Shown: piece after piece, positions 35,460-46,717 of the stretch | Numbering within the stretch: position 1 is the stretch's first letter | How the letters are laid out: every line of letters starts with the position of its first letter | Source: Ligula intestinalis | Lineage: Eukaryota > Platyhelminthes > Cestoda > Diphyllobothriidea > Diphyllobothriidae | DNA: 64,000 nucleotides | Assembly (NCBI GenBank): GCA_036362985.1 | Contig: JAYGXS010000002.1 | Span: 8,368,795 to 8,432,794, forward strand | Direction of reading: 5' to 3' | Translations under genes and position numbers: made by a program | Notes under the pieces: generated by a model | The model's input: the letters and a program-made list of their open reading frames with translations, nothing else | What the model was told of the DNA's origin: nothing | Databases searched by the model: none

Positions 35460-35660
35460 CTTGGTAACGGTTAAGCTCGAAGCCGCATCTACGTGTGTGT
35501 CCCTGAGCAAACTCCTGATTTCGCCAGAAACAGTTTTCACTGGAGCGGTTTCTTACAGTTTGCAAGGAAGAAGATGCAATCAATGGGTCAAGACTTTTCT
35601 TAGTCTGACATGTAGACATCCGCCGCGGATTCTTCATCTTAGAGATCAGCAGAAAACAGA
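35460..35660 (-). repeat. Degenerate hammerhead-bearing repeat, locus h
   Basis: The minus strand keeps AGATGAAGAATCCGCGGCGGAT (CTGATGA decayed, stem II kept) and then TGTCTACATGTCAGACTAAG, where GAAACGTC has become TACATGTC. The downstream CTTCTTCC tract is still recognisable but the second hairpin is lost. Confidence 0.5.
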
Positions 35661-38644
35661 AGCAGAATCAGATTCAGAGTGCCATCGAGACCAAATTAAT
35701 AAGCAGCCACAACCCCTAATACAGAATAGAGTCAAAGGATCTCGTCAGTAGCCAACCCACCCATCTACGATGGATATTGGATTTTGATATCTCCAGCGCT
35801 TCAGGTTGTTTGAAATTAGGAAAATGAGTTCCGATTCTGAGATGGGTCGACCTCTTTCCCCCCTAAATCCTGGGTAAGAATGCTACTTATCAGGTACATA
35901 GACTGGTCGAAAACTCTGGAGCGGCTGTCGTTTCATAGTCACAACAGTCCAACTCTCTCTATATATGTAACAAAGATTCTAAACTCTACGCGGTGGGTAC
36001 GTTTATTGACCTTAAGCTTGCAACTTTTAATCGTTCTCATTCCTTTGGAAGTCTCATATTGCCAGTCATCGTGCAGTTTCATCTCATAATCCCTATCTCC
36101 ATGTATTGTTTAACAAGGTCTATGACAAATCTGGAATGACAGCCCTTCATTCAGGAAGTTGGCACATTTTTATGCAAGTAACCATATTATGGTAAACTTT
36201 TGTGTGCGACCATGAGGCGTATACATTGTGGGTTATATCAAATGGGAATATTTGCAGAATTACGACAATACAAAGATTCCTTGGTGTTCGATAAATGTTT
36301 TCTTACGAGTATCAGTTGATTTAGCTACTGTGTTATTCATTTGATCTGTACTTTTAAAGTGCACACTTTAAATTGAAGCAACAACACACAAGCTGAAGAA
36401 GGGGTCCGTTTGTCCCGCTTTCTACGCACTATAACATTTACTCAGATGCAGTTTTCTCAAAAATAGGGGGAAATTAGCCTCGCTATCGGACTTGATTCAC
36501 TGAGATGTGAGTTTGTTGCTCTTTTTACCTAGAAGTCTACGCGTGAAGTGGTTTTTCGACTAGGAAGAACGACTTAAGTGTCTTGCAGCATCATAACCCC
36601 CAGGATATTTCTGTCTCACCGTGATTTGCCGGCTTTGAAATGCGCTGCATGGCAGCTGCCTGCGAAAACCGCACTGGGTAACAATGACTGCTTAATCAAT
36701 ATGTACTTTTCCCATTGGGTTCGATGTCCACATACATGCGTATATGTATGATAGTAAATCATGTCTACATACGGTATACTTAAAGAATGGGCATATTTAG
36801 GTTTGCAGTTCTGTGAGACCCTTTAAGACCGTAAAACTTTTATTCAAATGACACCGTATCTTCCCGTGTATTAAGGTTTTCTTTTGAATTATATAACATG
36901 GGCCACATCCACTGCCGTTTGACAAACCCTGCACGGCATCTTCGTGATGACGTAAGAGCCTAAGATTTTCCACGGATAGAAAGTGTACGGTTTGCAAGCT
37001 CAACCCCTAAGCGCAGGTGCAGGCAGAAAAATTATTCGGAACTTGGAAATATTTTAAAACCTGAAAGATGCACTTCGAGTATAGCATTTGAAGAAAACGT
37101 AAGTTGTTTAGGATAAAATCGATGGAGAATCGACGAAAATTATGCCTACCTCTTGAGTAGTTTTTTACCGAGCGCAACTTTTTCAGGCGGTCGAAAATCA
37201 ACAACTTCAAAAGCCCGAAAATTGGCGAGGCTGAAATGTTTTTGGATTGTGATTTACTAAAATCAATACTAAAGCCTCACGTAAACTATCCTTCCTAATC
37301 GTAAACGCTTTCCGGAATATAGGTTGTCATTTTAGGAGATGGGTCACGGACTTTAGCCAAATTACAGAAGACGGAGTCAATTTTTAGGCTAAACCATACT
37401 AGCTAAAAGGTAACACACTTGTTTCGCCGATATTCTTCCGCTGCATGATACAGCTCCGAGGGATTCGGTGGGTCCCGCAGCATTATCCGTGTGCTTTCTG
37501 GTAGATAGTCCAGTTTCAAACGGGTTGCTTTTTAATTTCCTAAGAACTTGATCAGTAACTTGACGTAAATCTGTCTGTCGACAAAGATCGAAAATTAATA
37601 GGAGTATTCAGGTTGAATTCCGTCAGCTCCAGCGGTGGAGTCAATCTCAGAGACGGGTTATGGGCGGGTTATTTTTCGCTCGTCGTGGTGTACCCTGTTC
37701 GCCAGAGCTCCGAATAAACATAGGCAGGTAGTATTCCGTTTTGCAACTAGGACACTTCAGCGAACTCTTCTCCCCTGATAGTCTTCGTATTTACTTCTCA
37801 GGATCCAAATTACTCGAAAACCAGAATTTTTCTCGATAGGACTGTCTTTCGAGGTCCTGTTTGCTTTTGACTTAGAACAATAGTATTTATCATAATAGTG
37901 ATAATAATCTACTTTTATCTTTTGCAGTAGCCCGACTTTCCCCTATTTTCGTTAAATTCCACCAATATAAGGTCAACTTTCCATCAATAGGCATCAGTTG
38001 CCTGAGCAACAGGAGTTTATGTTGGTGGAGTTTATTCTATTTAGCTCATTAAAACAACTATGTGCGACCTTAATTCATTATTCTTTGGTCACTTTCAACA
38101 CAATTATCTCTCCCTTCACACTCGTTAATCAAGAATTAAATGGTTAACCACCAATTCTATAAGACAGTTGGACGGGGGCAATGGATATTTAGGCGGCCCT
38201 ACAGTGCAGTATTCCTGTTTTCTTCGCCTTGGATTTCTCATTGCGAGGTGCGAAAGGTGCCACAGGACGGATCTTTAGGCTAATATTTTGAAGCCGGGTA
38301 GGTTTGTGTGGGATTAACAGAGATGCTAGTGAAGGCAGTATCGTCAAAGACGAGGGAGAATACGACGGCCATCTTTTGGTTTATGAGCTGTACTCAGCCA
38401 ACCTAACCCTAAGTCTGAGTAGCCTTGGATAAGATATATTGAGTGTTAATCAGGCCCATGCGACGGCTCTAAATTGATCCCCAGGACACTGCGGCACGAC
38501 CACCTTTTCGCCATAGTTAATATTCGCGATATCCATCAACGGAGCAAGGCGTGGGTTAGATTCTCAGGTCGATCCCCCCCCCAAACGGGACACGAGAACA
38601 GTAACCGTCTACAGTGAAGTTGGGTTTGCGCCAAATTTGAGGGG
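35661..38644. other. No gene recognised over 3 kb
   Basis: AT-rich, short frames only (maximum 69 codons), no similarity to other parts of the window noticed. Confidence 0.4.
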
Positions 38645-38765
38645 AAATAGGACTAGATTTATTTTTAGGATTAAGGTTAGGTTTATTCCTAACGGTAGTG
38701 TTAATAGGGTTAGGGTTACGATTAGGACTACGGTGTAGGTCTCGGTTAGGGTTAGTACACTAGAG
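38645..38765 (+). repeat. Degenerate TTAGGG-like block
   Basis: Imperfect repeats of the form GGTTAGGGTTA / GATTAGGAC occupy this stretch. Similar blocks at 42.42, 44.87, 46.08 and 46.98 kb lie inside a dispersed repeat. They are not a chromosome end, because unrelated sequence continues on both sides. Confidence 0.6.
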
Positions 38766-40404
38766 CATTTACGCTTCATATAGTTATACGCAGGGTTGCC
38801 TTTCTTACTTGGGGGCCATTATAAGTAACCCTTACCCATAATTCATCCACACCTTGAGTTGGGTATGGCTAATAAGCTATTAATGGGCACTATCCGAATG
38901 CTTTCAAGGACGCTAAATTGAGTCCCAAGTCAAAGTGGGATGAGTAGATCCCGTAACCATATTTAAGTTGCAATTTTCACTAATTAATTTCGCTCCTCCC
39001 AATTTCAAAATTCACAGGTAATATTTTTAAATTCCTTTTTGCAAGAACCACTTGGCCGGGTGTGTGCATATATCTTTCGCTCGAGCCAGAGAGAAACGAC
39101 GGCACTGAATCGTGCGACCCCCTACTATCTATCCATTTCCATTATCAGTCACTAACAGGATCGAACGGCTCGTTACCAAAATAACACCTTTGTGCTTCCT
39201 ATGAGTTAATATCGATTTTAGTGCAAAACCGTGTCTTTCTGTCCTGCCTATCTACCCGGTGACTGAGTAAAAGCTATTTTTAGAAACCTACGACTATGCA
39301 ATCACTGCCAAATCGGTCGATAGTATGCACGTGACCCTCGTCGCGCCAAGGGCATTACTGTCGGGATGTTGGCCCTTGTGTTTATGGCCGCGAGCTCTTG
39401 TGACGCACACAGAGAGACCTATTGCGAAGATGTTGAACCTAAGTGCAAGGCAGCCTCTAATGACGAGCAGCTCAATCTACGAGCATTGCGGGTAACGAGC
39501 GAGTTACTCGCAAAAAATCTGTTTCGAGCTTGAAGAGCTTGCACTCAGTTAACGGGTTGTCAGTCCGTGCGTGTTCGCGTTTGCTTTTGTCCGCCGTCGA
39601 GTCTTGGGTCCTTGGTTGCCTGCAGCCAGTCTGCGAAGTGGTGCATCTGGATCGGCTATGTTTTGCAAGACGAGCATTTCAGATTACGAGCTCGGTGCTG
39701 GAACGAATTAAACTTGTTAACCGAGGTTCCACTATATGAACTTTACCCCTGCAACATTTAGACAGACCAAATATGGCCATAAGTAGTTACTTTTAACAAT
39801 TTAATTTTGTCACTCCCTAGTTTTTTTTATTTACGCGTAAATTGTTTTAAGCATTGCGATTCACTCCATGATCTGTCTGGGAGATTATGCTCTACACACC
39901 TTGTCAGAGAGGTCGAATGAATTTTGTCTGAACGGTGAACATGTACCCTTTGACACTTAAATCTAATATTTTTAAATCAGGAATTCGTTGTCACTAGTTA
40001 ATGGTGCGTGCTCATTTCGTCAGTAACTCGTCTCCACTCAAATCGTGTCGTAGGCGACCATGTTCCGGCCGTAGTTTGGGTCTCTGAGCTGTTGGTTCCT
40101 CTTTCGGACTCTAGCACACCAAATTCCCGATCTCATACCCCCTTTAACCGCCTTCATCAACGTGCAAACTGACATAGAAGCGAAGCTGTGATTATGAAGT
40201 AAACCCCACCGTGACACGACAAACGGGGTATGACCAAGGCTGTCCTTTCCGGCATCACCCAACCATACTCAGACCTAGGCTGCGAGGGTTCGGTAGCTCC
40301 AACCGCCTTTTGTGGGCTGCAGTCGAAAAGACTGGAAATACTTTATGCGTGGTGCAGCCGTATGTCAGGCAATTTAAGTTTAATTCACCCATTTGTGAAA
40401 ATGT
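38766..40404. other. No gene recognised
   Basis: Short frames only. The 69-codon plus frame at 39,530 has no recognised domain. The sequence around 39,560-39,740 is GC-richer than its flanks but carries no assignable feature. Confidence 0.35.
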
Positions 40405-40525
40405 TGCGACCTCAGAGGAATTTGAACCCGCGTCAACAAGAGAAGCCTTGAGTACAGCCAACGTTCGGCCCACTGAGCTAAGCGGCCCTACTCAAGCCGT
40501 GAATTTAATCGCACTTGAGTCGATA
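40405..40525 (-). repeat. SINE family A (minus), head-to-head partner 1
   Basis: On the minus strand the A box CTTAGCTCAGTGGGC and B box GCGGGTTCAAATTCC are clear, followed by GAGGTCGCAACATTTTCACA. It shares the leader GTGCGATTAAATTCACGG with other family-A copies. It is opposed to the plus-strand copy 20-50 bp away. Confidence 0.75.
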
Positions 40526-40544
40526 TACCCGCCCACTCTACTGG

Positions 40545-40660
40545 AACGTGAGTCTCGTAACTCAGTTGGCAGAGCGTTGGCTTTACTAAAGCCTTCCCTT
40601 GTTGACGCGGGTTCAAATCCCACCGAGGTCGCACATTTTTGCCCAATTTGATTAACTGAA
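40545..40660 (+). repeat. SINE family A (plus), head-to-head partner 2
   Basis: The head contains CGTAACTCAGTTGGCAGAGC (A box) and GCGGGTTCAAATCCCACC (B box), then GAGGTCGCACATTTTTGCCC. Together with the previous entry it forms an inverted pair whose leaders meet. Frames of 146 codons across the pair are artefacts of this structure. Confidence 0.75.
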
Positions 40661-40756
40661 TAAGGTGATTGTTAACTGCGTGCAAGCTTACGGTGTCAGT
40701 ATTGCCGAATCCCTACGTGCAGTAGGCTGAACGAGTAAATCTATCGCAAAGTAGTT

Positions 40757-40910
40757 AAGGCTAAGCCGGTTAAACCCTAACTACTGCGATCTTCCAGGCC
40801 CGATTCCTTTGAAGAAGATAGAAGTCTTGGAAGCCAAGGTAGAAGGAGAGTGAATTCTGTACAAAAATCAGTAGGTGAAGAAGTAACAGAAGGGTTGACT
40901 CGGCCTGGGG
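40757..40910 (+). repeat. Solitary end of element-A family
   Basis: GTTAAGGCTAAGCC-GGTTAAACCCTAACTACTGCGATC resembles the 6,705-6,860 segment and the arms of A1 and A2. It extends to GAAGTCTTGGAAGCC and GAATTCTGTACA. No inverted partner was found. Confidence 0.5.
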
Positions 40911-41248
40911 TGAAGTTCGACCATGAGGAGCGAAAGAGAGCTCCGCAGCCTCGCGTCCGCCGCGCACCGGTGCGACAGGCCGAGGGATTTCCGCCTTGCC
41001 TGTTGAATGGGCCTCGTGTCCAGTGTGTTTCTGCCATCGCTGACCACAAATCCGGCGCATACCAGTAATCAGCGATACGCAAAATCGATTGACTGATTCA
41101 CTGACTTGACTGCCAATTCACGCTTAGTAGATCAGTCATCACAAGTGGCGAGGCGAGTCCAGTGTAGACTAGTAATCGGGGATGCGCCAAAAATCGATTG
41201 ACTGGCCACATTAACAGAGCAGGCAGAATGATTGATCATGGCAGCGCT

Positions 41249-41267
41249 GGGGGGGGGGGGGGGGGGG
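41249..41267. repeat. Run of 19 G
   Basis: A homopolymer tract. Read slippage here is possible. Similar G/C runs lie at 43,425-43,436 and 47,876-47,893. Confidence 0.95.
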
Positions 41268-41284
41268 TCCTACAAATCGACCTA

Positions 41285-41425
41285 GGTGTGATTAAATTCA
41301 CGGCTCACGGTGAGGCTCGTAGCTCAGGTGGCAGAGCGTTGGCTGTACCAAAGCCTTTCCTTGTTGACGTGAGTTCGAATCCCACCGAGACTGTCAACTT
41401 TTTCACAATTCAATTACTCGAATCT
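41285..41425 (+). repeat. SINE family A (plus)
   Basis: The leader GTGTGATTAAATTCACGG is followed by the head with CGTAGCTCAGGTGGCAGAGC (A box) and GAGTTCGAATCCCACC (B box), then ACTTTTTCACAATTCAATTA. It is one of the better-preserved heads in the window. Confidence 0.8.
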
Positions 41426-41479
41426 GCAACACCGCCCTCCTACTGATTTAGGATTACACAGCAATCAGGAGAGGTCGCC

Positions 41480-42260
41480 GGAACCTCTTGGTCCCAGGTG
41501 CCAATCGGACTCTCCTGATAAGGATAGAGAGAGGGAGAGGGGGCGGGGGCGGGGCAAATATCCGCCTTCCTCGGGTTGAGGCCTGTGCACATTCATCCTT
41601 TCGACCGTTGATGGGTGTATGTGTGTGTGTGTGCCATTCCGCTTTCTCTCCGTCTTTCAGCCTACCGCGACATGCAAATCAGGTATTTATCACGCATGTG
41701 TGTGTGTCACGGGCAGCAGTCCCAACAAAGTGGTCATTTTTGCTTCCTCCCCCCCCGCCCGCCAATGACCACCAACAGTTGACTGCTATGCACGCAGTTT
41801 TGAAACCTCCCAGCCGGAGGGGGGAGGGCATTCAAATGTCACCCCCTCCCACCCTCCCAAAAACGCCAACTTACTCAAATGCGTCGTATGCGTGTGACTG
41901 GGACGTGACATTGACTACCACCGTTCTATGGATTTTCAAGTGCCGGTAGTGGTGTAGCTCTCACCACCGTCATCAGAGCATACACATAAATTTCCCAGAG
42001 TGAACTTGCATGCGTCCCTTGTTGGCGCTCATTTTCCTACCTGGAATCCTTTCCGCTCCATGCGGAGGAGGAGGAGCATTTGGGGACTGCTTTTTTGTCG
42101 TGTGAGCTAGCGTGGTGGAGGTTTTTTTACCCGTTTTTTATCGGGCGCGGTCAGCACGTATGAAGAAGGGTGTCCGTGCGAGATCCCCTACCTGTCAGTG
42201 AAGGTCAGGCTGTCACTTGGCGCTTAAGCTGTGAGAAGAACTGCCGCTGCTGCTGCTTAT
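41480..42260. other. GC-rich stretch, no exon recognised
   Basis: It contains a (TG)n tract at 41,616-41,633, G- and C-rich patches and a 153-codon open frame (41,488-41,949) that I regard as compositional: it is proline-rich, low in complexity and without a motif. It could belong to a promoter or UTR. Confidence 0.3.
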
Positions 42261-42617
42261 TTCACGTATACTGCTCTGTGTATGCATTAAATATTCATAC
42301 ATTTGGCGGCAATTTCCTAAAGTTTAAGCCTGTTAAAAGTCTAAAACAGGAGGCTAAATTTTCACCACGGCCGGGTCTATAGGATCCTCGTTTCACTGGA
42401 GGCACGTGTTCCAAGGAGTTTTAGAGTTAAGAGTAGGGTTAGAGTTACTGTCAGGGATTGGACACGGGAATGAGTAGCACCTTTAGGTTATTTATACAAT
42501 CAACGTGTCCCTAAATAACCACTTTACATGACAGGAGAAGCAATGAGTCTTAGTAGCGGATCAGCGAATGAAGCTTGTCCCGGTGTGTTCTTCCCAGTCA
42601 AGATTTACCGGGTAGAT

Positions 42618-42806
42618 CAGGGGTCGGGAACCTTTTTTGACTCGAAGAGCCAAGAAAGCAAATATTTGGTAATACATTTCAGCGAGAGCCACATAATATA
42701 TTTTAAGATTGAGTTTAATTGAATGTGATTATAGTAAGCCTCTGCATTTTATCTGATAGAGCCAGATGCAATCATCAAAAGAGCCAAACCTGGCTCCCGA
42801 CCTCTG
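42618..42806. mobile_element. hAT-type miniature transposon (189 bp) with 8-bp TSD
   Basis: The element starts CAGGGGTCGGGAACC and ends with the inverted counterpart (reverse complement CAGAGGTCGGGAGCC). It is flanked on both sides by the perfect 8-bp duplication GGGTAGAT (42,610-42,617 and 42,807-42,814), the target-site length of hAT transposons. GAGCCA motifs recur near both ends, like transposase-binding subterminal repeats. Its right end shares GGCTCTTTTGATGATTGC (minus strand) with the hAT element at 61,347, so the two belong to one family. Confidence 0.92.
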
Positions 42807-42814
42807 GGGTAGAT

Positions 42815-43275
42815 GAAATGTTTATTCACTCAGGAATCGGTAAGCAATAGTGTTATGATTCTTGAAAAGTGGCAGTTCCGATTTCACTTTAAACGCGTCA
42901 TGATACAACAATGATGAAAAAATTGTAAAAAGTTTACTTTTCGCCTCTTTTTTTAACAACGGACAAGACCCCGGGATATGGATCTCCAAATCTCGGGAGG
43001 AAGAACTTTTCCCGCATCATAGTTATAATGCTAACGCAAACCTTAAGTGCAACTTTGACACTTACCCTGCCTTAACGTGGCGGAAAGCCAACCCTTTCAT
43101 TCTCGAAAGCGCCCGGCCAAATTCCGTAAACAAATAATTATAGAAACTGGAGGCTACTTGGACAAGCACAAGAGTGCATAGGTTTTCCGCTAGTGGAGAA
43201 AGAATTCCCGCTCGTTGTTACTTCACGGCAATTCTGGTCGTCTGCGCGCATTGTCTAAATCTTGCCTTTTGACGA
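42815..43275. other. No gene recognised
   Basis: AT-rich flank of the hAT miniature element. I see nothing to annotate. Confidence 0.45.
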
Positions 43276-43279
43276 AAAC

Positions 43280-44360
43280 TAACCAGAACTTGAGAATTTT
43301 CCCGTCCAATTTGGCCGGCCTGTTGCTTTCTTGGCTGCCGCCTCGACTTTGTTTACGCCTGATTGATGCGTGAACACGCCCGTGGCGACTTTTCTGCACC
43401 GCTGCTCTCCCTTCCTCAGGGGTTGGGGGGGGGGGGAAGGGAGGAGACAGGGAAGCTTGGCTTGATGGTTCATCGGCTTGGCAGGCTTCCCCGTAGTCAA
43501 GCTCCTCCTCCGGGCCACAGCCTGGTCATCTGGTGTTGTACAGCTCACCGCTGCGGAAATCTCGCCAAATCTCGCCCCAAAGTCTTCTCTGCATTTAGAA
43601 AATGCCGGGTTCTTCTCCTGTGTGACCTCGGTTGTGAGCGCTAGTTCTCCCGTTTTACTGGGATAACAAAACTCTATCCTACCCTTCTGGCTTTTTTTGA
43701 AGGCACTCGAATGAAGACCAGTCAAGAGCAGCTCCAAGTGGTAGTTCACTTAGAGGACAGCCAGGCTACATTTCGTAATGCCCAGTCAACTTGATTTTTA
43801 AAACGGCTAACGTTTCCCGCGGAAGAATGCACTGCACCAAAGTGGAGGCGCCATTTTGTGAAAGTGCACGCGGCATCGCCCGCCCCCTCACTGGTCTTGC
43901 ATGAAAACCTCGCCTTTCGGAGAGAGAGAGAGAGTTCGTCTGCCCGTTTGTTCATTCTTGTTTTTCGGTCAGCCCTTGGCGAAATACAATCCTCCTTCGA
44001 CTCGCCTTCCCCTTGGGACGCTAGGTTGATTGCTGGAGGGAGAGAGAAAGAGAACTTGGGAGGAAGGGGGAACAGACCTTTCGTCGCGGTTGCTGTGCCA
44101 AAGAGAGGGAGAAAGGTGACCGGCGATAGCGGCGGCCGGTGTGTTGCCCGCTCGAACGGGTGTGTGCGCGAGCTGCGCTGAGGAAGGACGAATTGTTATT
44201 TTGAAGACGTTATGAGCGTTTGCAGTTGCTTAGGCGCGGCGCAGCAGTGATTCCGCTGAAAGCAGCCGCGGCGCTGTAGAGCCGCCCCCCCTTGGGATTT
44301 TTCACGGCCGCAGAACTGAGTTCATCGGTGCGCACCTGCTCTCTGCCTCGCTCGCGCAAG
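43280..44360. other. GC-rich island, possible promoter region
   Basis: A GC- and CpG-rich kilobase with a G run (43,425-43,436), a GA tract (43,920-43,935) and GC-box-like sequence around 44,130-44,290. Frames of 156 and 107 codons are open on opposite strands, typical of GC-rich composition, and show no domain. It may mark a promoter, but no transcript can be assigned. Confidence 0.35.
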
Positions 44361-45224
44361 CAAGCAACACGTTGCAAAATCCTTTTTTCTCTCGTTCGTT
44401 CTATCCTACGAGTTTTAAACTTTACTGTGTGTGTATAGCAGCGGTGCATTGTGTGAAGGTAGTCTGGTTCCGCTGCTACCTCAAGTCATTTAGCGTAATC
44501 AGCGAGCATTACCAAATAGCTTTTGACTGGCGAGGGGACATGTGTGTGTGTGTGTTTCGCAGGTCACACCAATATCTGCCTGGTGTTTGTGGGTTTTAGT
44601 GGTGTGTCATCCCTCCCTTGCCCATTCCGCGTTTCATCACGCCGCTCGGCTGTTTGTATTCCAAAGAAAAACGCTTGTCGCAAATGTTTGTTCCGAAACG
44701 AACTTAACCCTATTAGGAAGAGAATTATCTAAACGCTGAAAACAGCTGCCTACAGGGTGGGGGGGGGTTACGCTTCCCTCTGCTCTAGTCACCGTTTGAT
44801 AAGGTTTACTTTTATGGCCACCTAAGCAGTAGGATATGAGCACAGGTACCGTACGAAAATTCTAGGTAGATTAGGGTTAGGTTTGAGGGTTACGTTTTGG
44901 GGTTACCTTTAAGGTTAGAGTGGAGGTTAGGGTCAACTTCAGAGTCAAGGTTAGGGTTAGGGTCAAGATTAGAACTACGGTTTAGGACACAGGTATATTT
45001 ACCTGTTTCGTGACCTGGCCGGCAGACTCGGTAAACCAGCAAGGGTGTGCAATGGGCGCATGTCCGACACTCGATTGCGTTCTTCGTAATCTTCTCCTCA
45101 TGTGACCCTTAGGATAGTGATTAAAACCGCGACGGGTTCCTCCTGGCACGCTGCAGACACTCTCGGCACAGGCCATCCGATTTGCCTATACTCCCCCCCC
45201 CCCTCACGGGCGTCAGTTTTTCTC

Positions 45225-45445
45225 CTTGAAATCCCTCAAATGGCATTCAAACCCTTAGAATTTCCGAACAATGCCTGAGGAGTTTTTTTTCCTGTCGGCC
45301 CTTTTTTTAACCAGTTCCATTTATTGGCAACGCCACTCTCTTGAAATGCTCTGTTGAACCAATGTATTGCATAACTTTTCAGTAACAATCAGGAGTTCAA
45401 AGGTATTTACCTACATTTCGCTTAATAAAACCTGACCTGACCTTC
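45225..45445 (+). repeat. LINE 3' end inside tandem unit
   Basis: ATGGCATTCAAACC, GAGGAGTTTTTTTTCCTGTC, TTGGCAACGCCA, AGTTCAAAGGTATTTACC and TTAATAAAACCTGACCTGACC follow in the same order as in the 16,315-16,505 copy. It is 5'-truncated and ends in a CTGA-type short repeat. Confidence 0.65.
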
Positions 45446-45869
45446 CCTTTTTCCCTGTTCTTGCTCGACTTCACTAGTATAAAAATTGGATTACGCCTCT
45501 ACTGCTTTGAATACATCTGCTGCATAGTGCATTAAAAACGTCAACTCTGATTTACGAAAGCTAAACTCCTTTATTTGTGACCTCTGTCTGTTTAAAACAG
45601 ACTTGCCACTATGCGTACCAATCGCATAATTTCCTTTTTTCCTGCCTCCAACTAGAACCCCCTAGATTTACCCACTGCCACAGAGTGTTGGTTTGATTTT
45701 ACTGAAAATCTGTCAACACGAGTGCTGATGAAACAGCCGTTGGTTTGTTCCAAACCGAACTTCACCCTATTAGGAAGAGAATTATCTAAACGCTGAAAAC
45801 AGCTGCCTACAGGGTGGGGTCTAGGCTTCCCTCTGTTCTAGTCACCGTGTCATTACCTTTGTCTATTTC

Positions 45870-46010
45870 ATAAGCGAACATGCGAGTCCCAGGAAGTAAT
45901 TGAGAAGAAGAAGGCTCGATCACTGGGACAATATGCTTATTCGTCTGACGTTTCGAAATCCGTCGTGGATTCATCATCAGAGACATATCCACAGAACAGT
46001 AGCAGAAACA
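45870..46010 (-). ncRNA. Hammerhead-bearing element, locus c (core intact)
   Basis: On the minus strand CTGATGA (45,974-45,980) is followed by stem II AATCC-acgac-GGATT and GAAACGTC (45,947-45,954). Stem I pairs TGTCT with AGACG. This is the most canonical hammerhead in the window. Downstream on the same strand GTCCCAG (45,923-45,929) and CTGGGAC (45,886-45,892) form a second stem with a 30-nt CTT-rich loop. The element interrupts tandem unit E relative to its sister at 44.8 kb, so it is a later insertion. Hammerheads of this minimal type are known in the terminal repeats of Penelope-like elements. Confidence 0.7.
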
Positions 46011-46586
46011 GTTTGTGTGTGCACAGGGTTTTGCCTAAGTAGGAAATGAGCACAGGTACCGTACGCAAATTTCAAGTATATTAGGGTTACGTTTTAGGGT
46101 GACCTTTAAGGTCAGAGTGAAGGTTAAGGCTAGGGTCAACTTAAGAATAAAGGTTGGGGTTAGAGTTAAGATTAGAACTGCGGTTTAGGTTTTTGTCAGT
46201 GTTAGGACACGGGAATATTTACCTTTCCCGGCATTATGCTCAGATCCACCTTTATTTGTTTCCGTGGGGCGTACCCATTCCCATTTCCTGTTTCGGGGAC
46301 CCTAAAAGTCACCCCTAACCTGCAAGCAAAACACCTTGGGACCCCCTTAGTACGTTTAACTACGTTCGTTTCGTCACTGTTTGTCTGACTGTAAGGTGCA
46401 AACGCAACCCCTAGTCGCTTACTTCGGAGAATTGCTTACTTTCAAATTTCCATGTTAGCTTCAACCCTGTTTGCATGTCCTTGTTCGACTTTTCTAGTAT
46501 GAAAATCGGATTATTCCTCTCCTGCCTTGAGTACATCTGTTGCATTATGTTATAAAACTTCAACCCTAGTTTACGGAATCTTAGCT

Positions 46587-46717
46587 GAAACCGTTTCTGT
46601 TACTGTTTTCTACTCATGTCTCCGATGTTGAATCCGCGACGGATGTCGAAACGTCAGGCGAATAAACGTGTTGTCCCAGCGATCGAGTCTTCTTCTTCTT
46701 CTTCTTCTTCTTCTTCT
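46587..46717 (+). mobile_element. 131-bp hammerhead element, locus d, with target duplication
   Basis: An insertion within unit E, absent from the sister unit at 45.5 kb. It is flanked by CGGAATCTTAGCT (46,574-46,586) and CGGAATCTTGGCT (46,718-46,730), a 13-bp duplication with one mismatch. Inside, CCGATGT (46,622-46,628), stem II AATCC-gcgac-GGAT and GAAACGTC (46,648-46,655) represent a hammerhead with two changes in its first box. It ends in a (CTT)n tract (46,688-46,717) that replaces the 3' half of the downstream hairpin. Confidence 0.7.

Noticed and set aside
38645..38765. Chromosome end or fusion point marked by TTAGGG-like repeats
   Set aside because: The repeats are degenerate and recur with shared flanking sequence in several places, so they belong to a dispersed unit.
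40211..40651. 146-codon plus-strand frame
   Set aside because: It spans two head-to-head SINE heads, so the open frame is an artefact of tRNA-like sequence.
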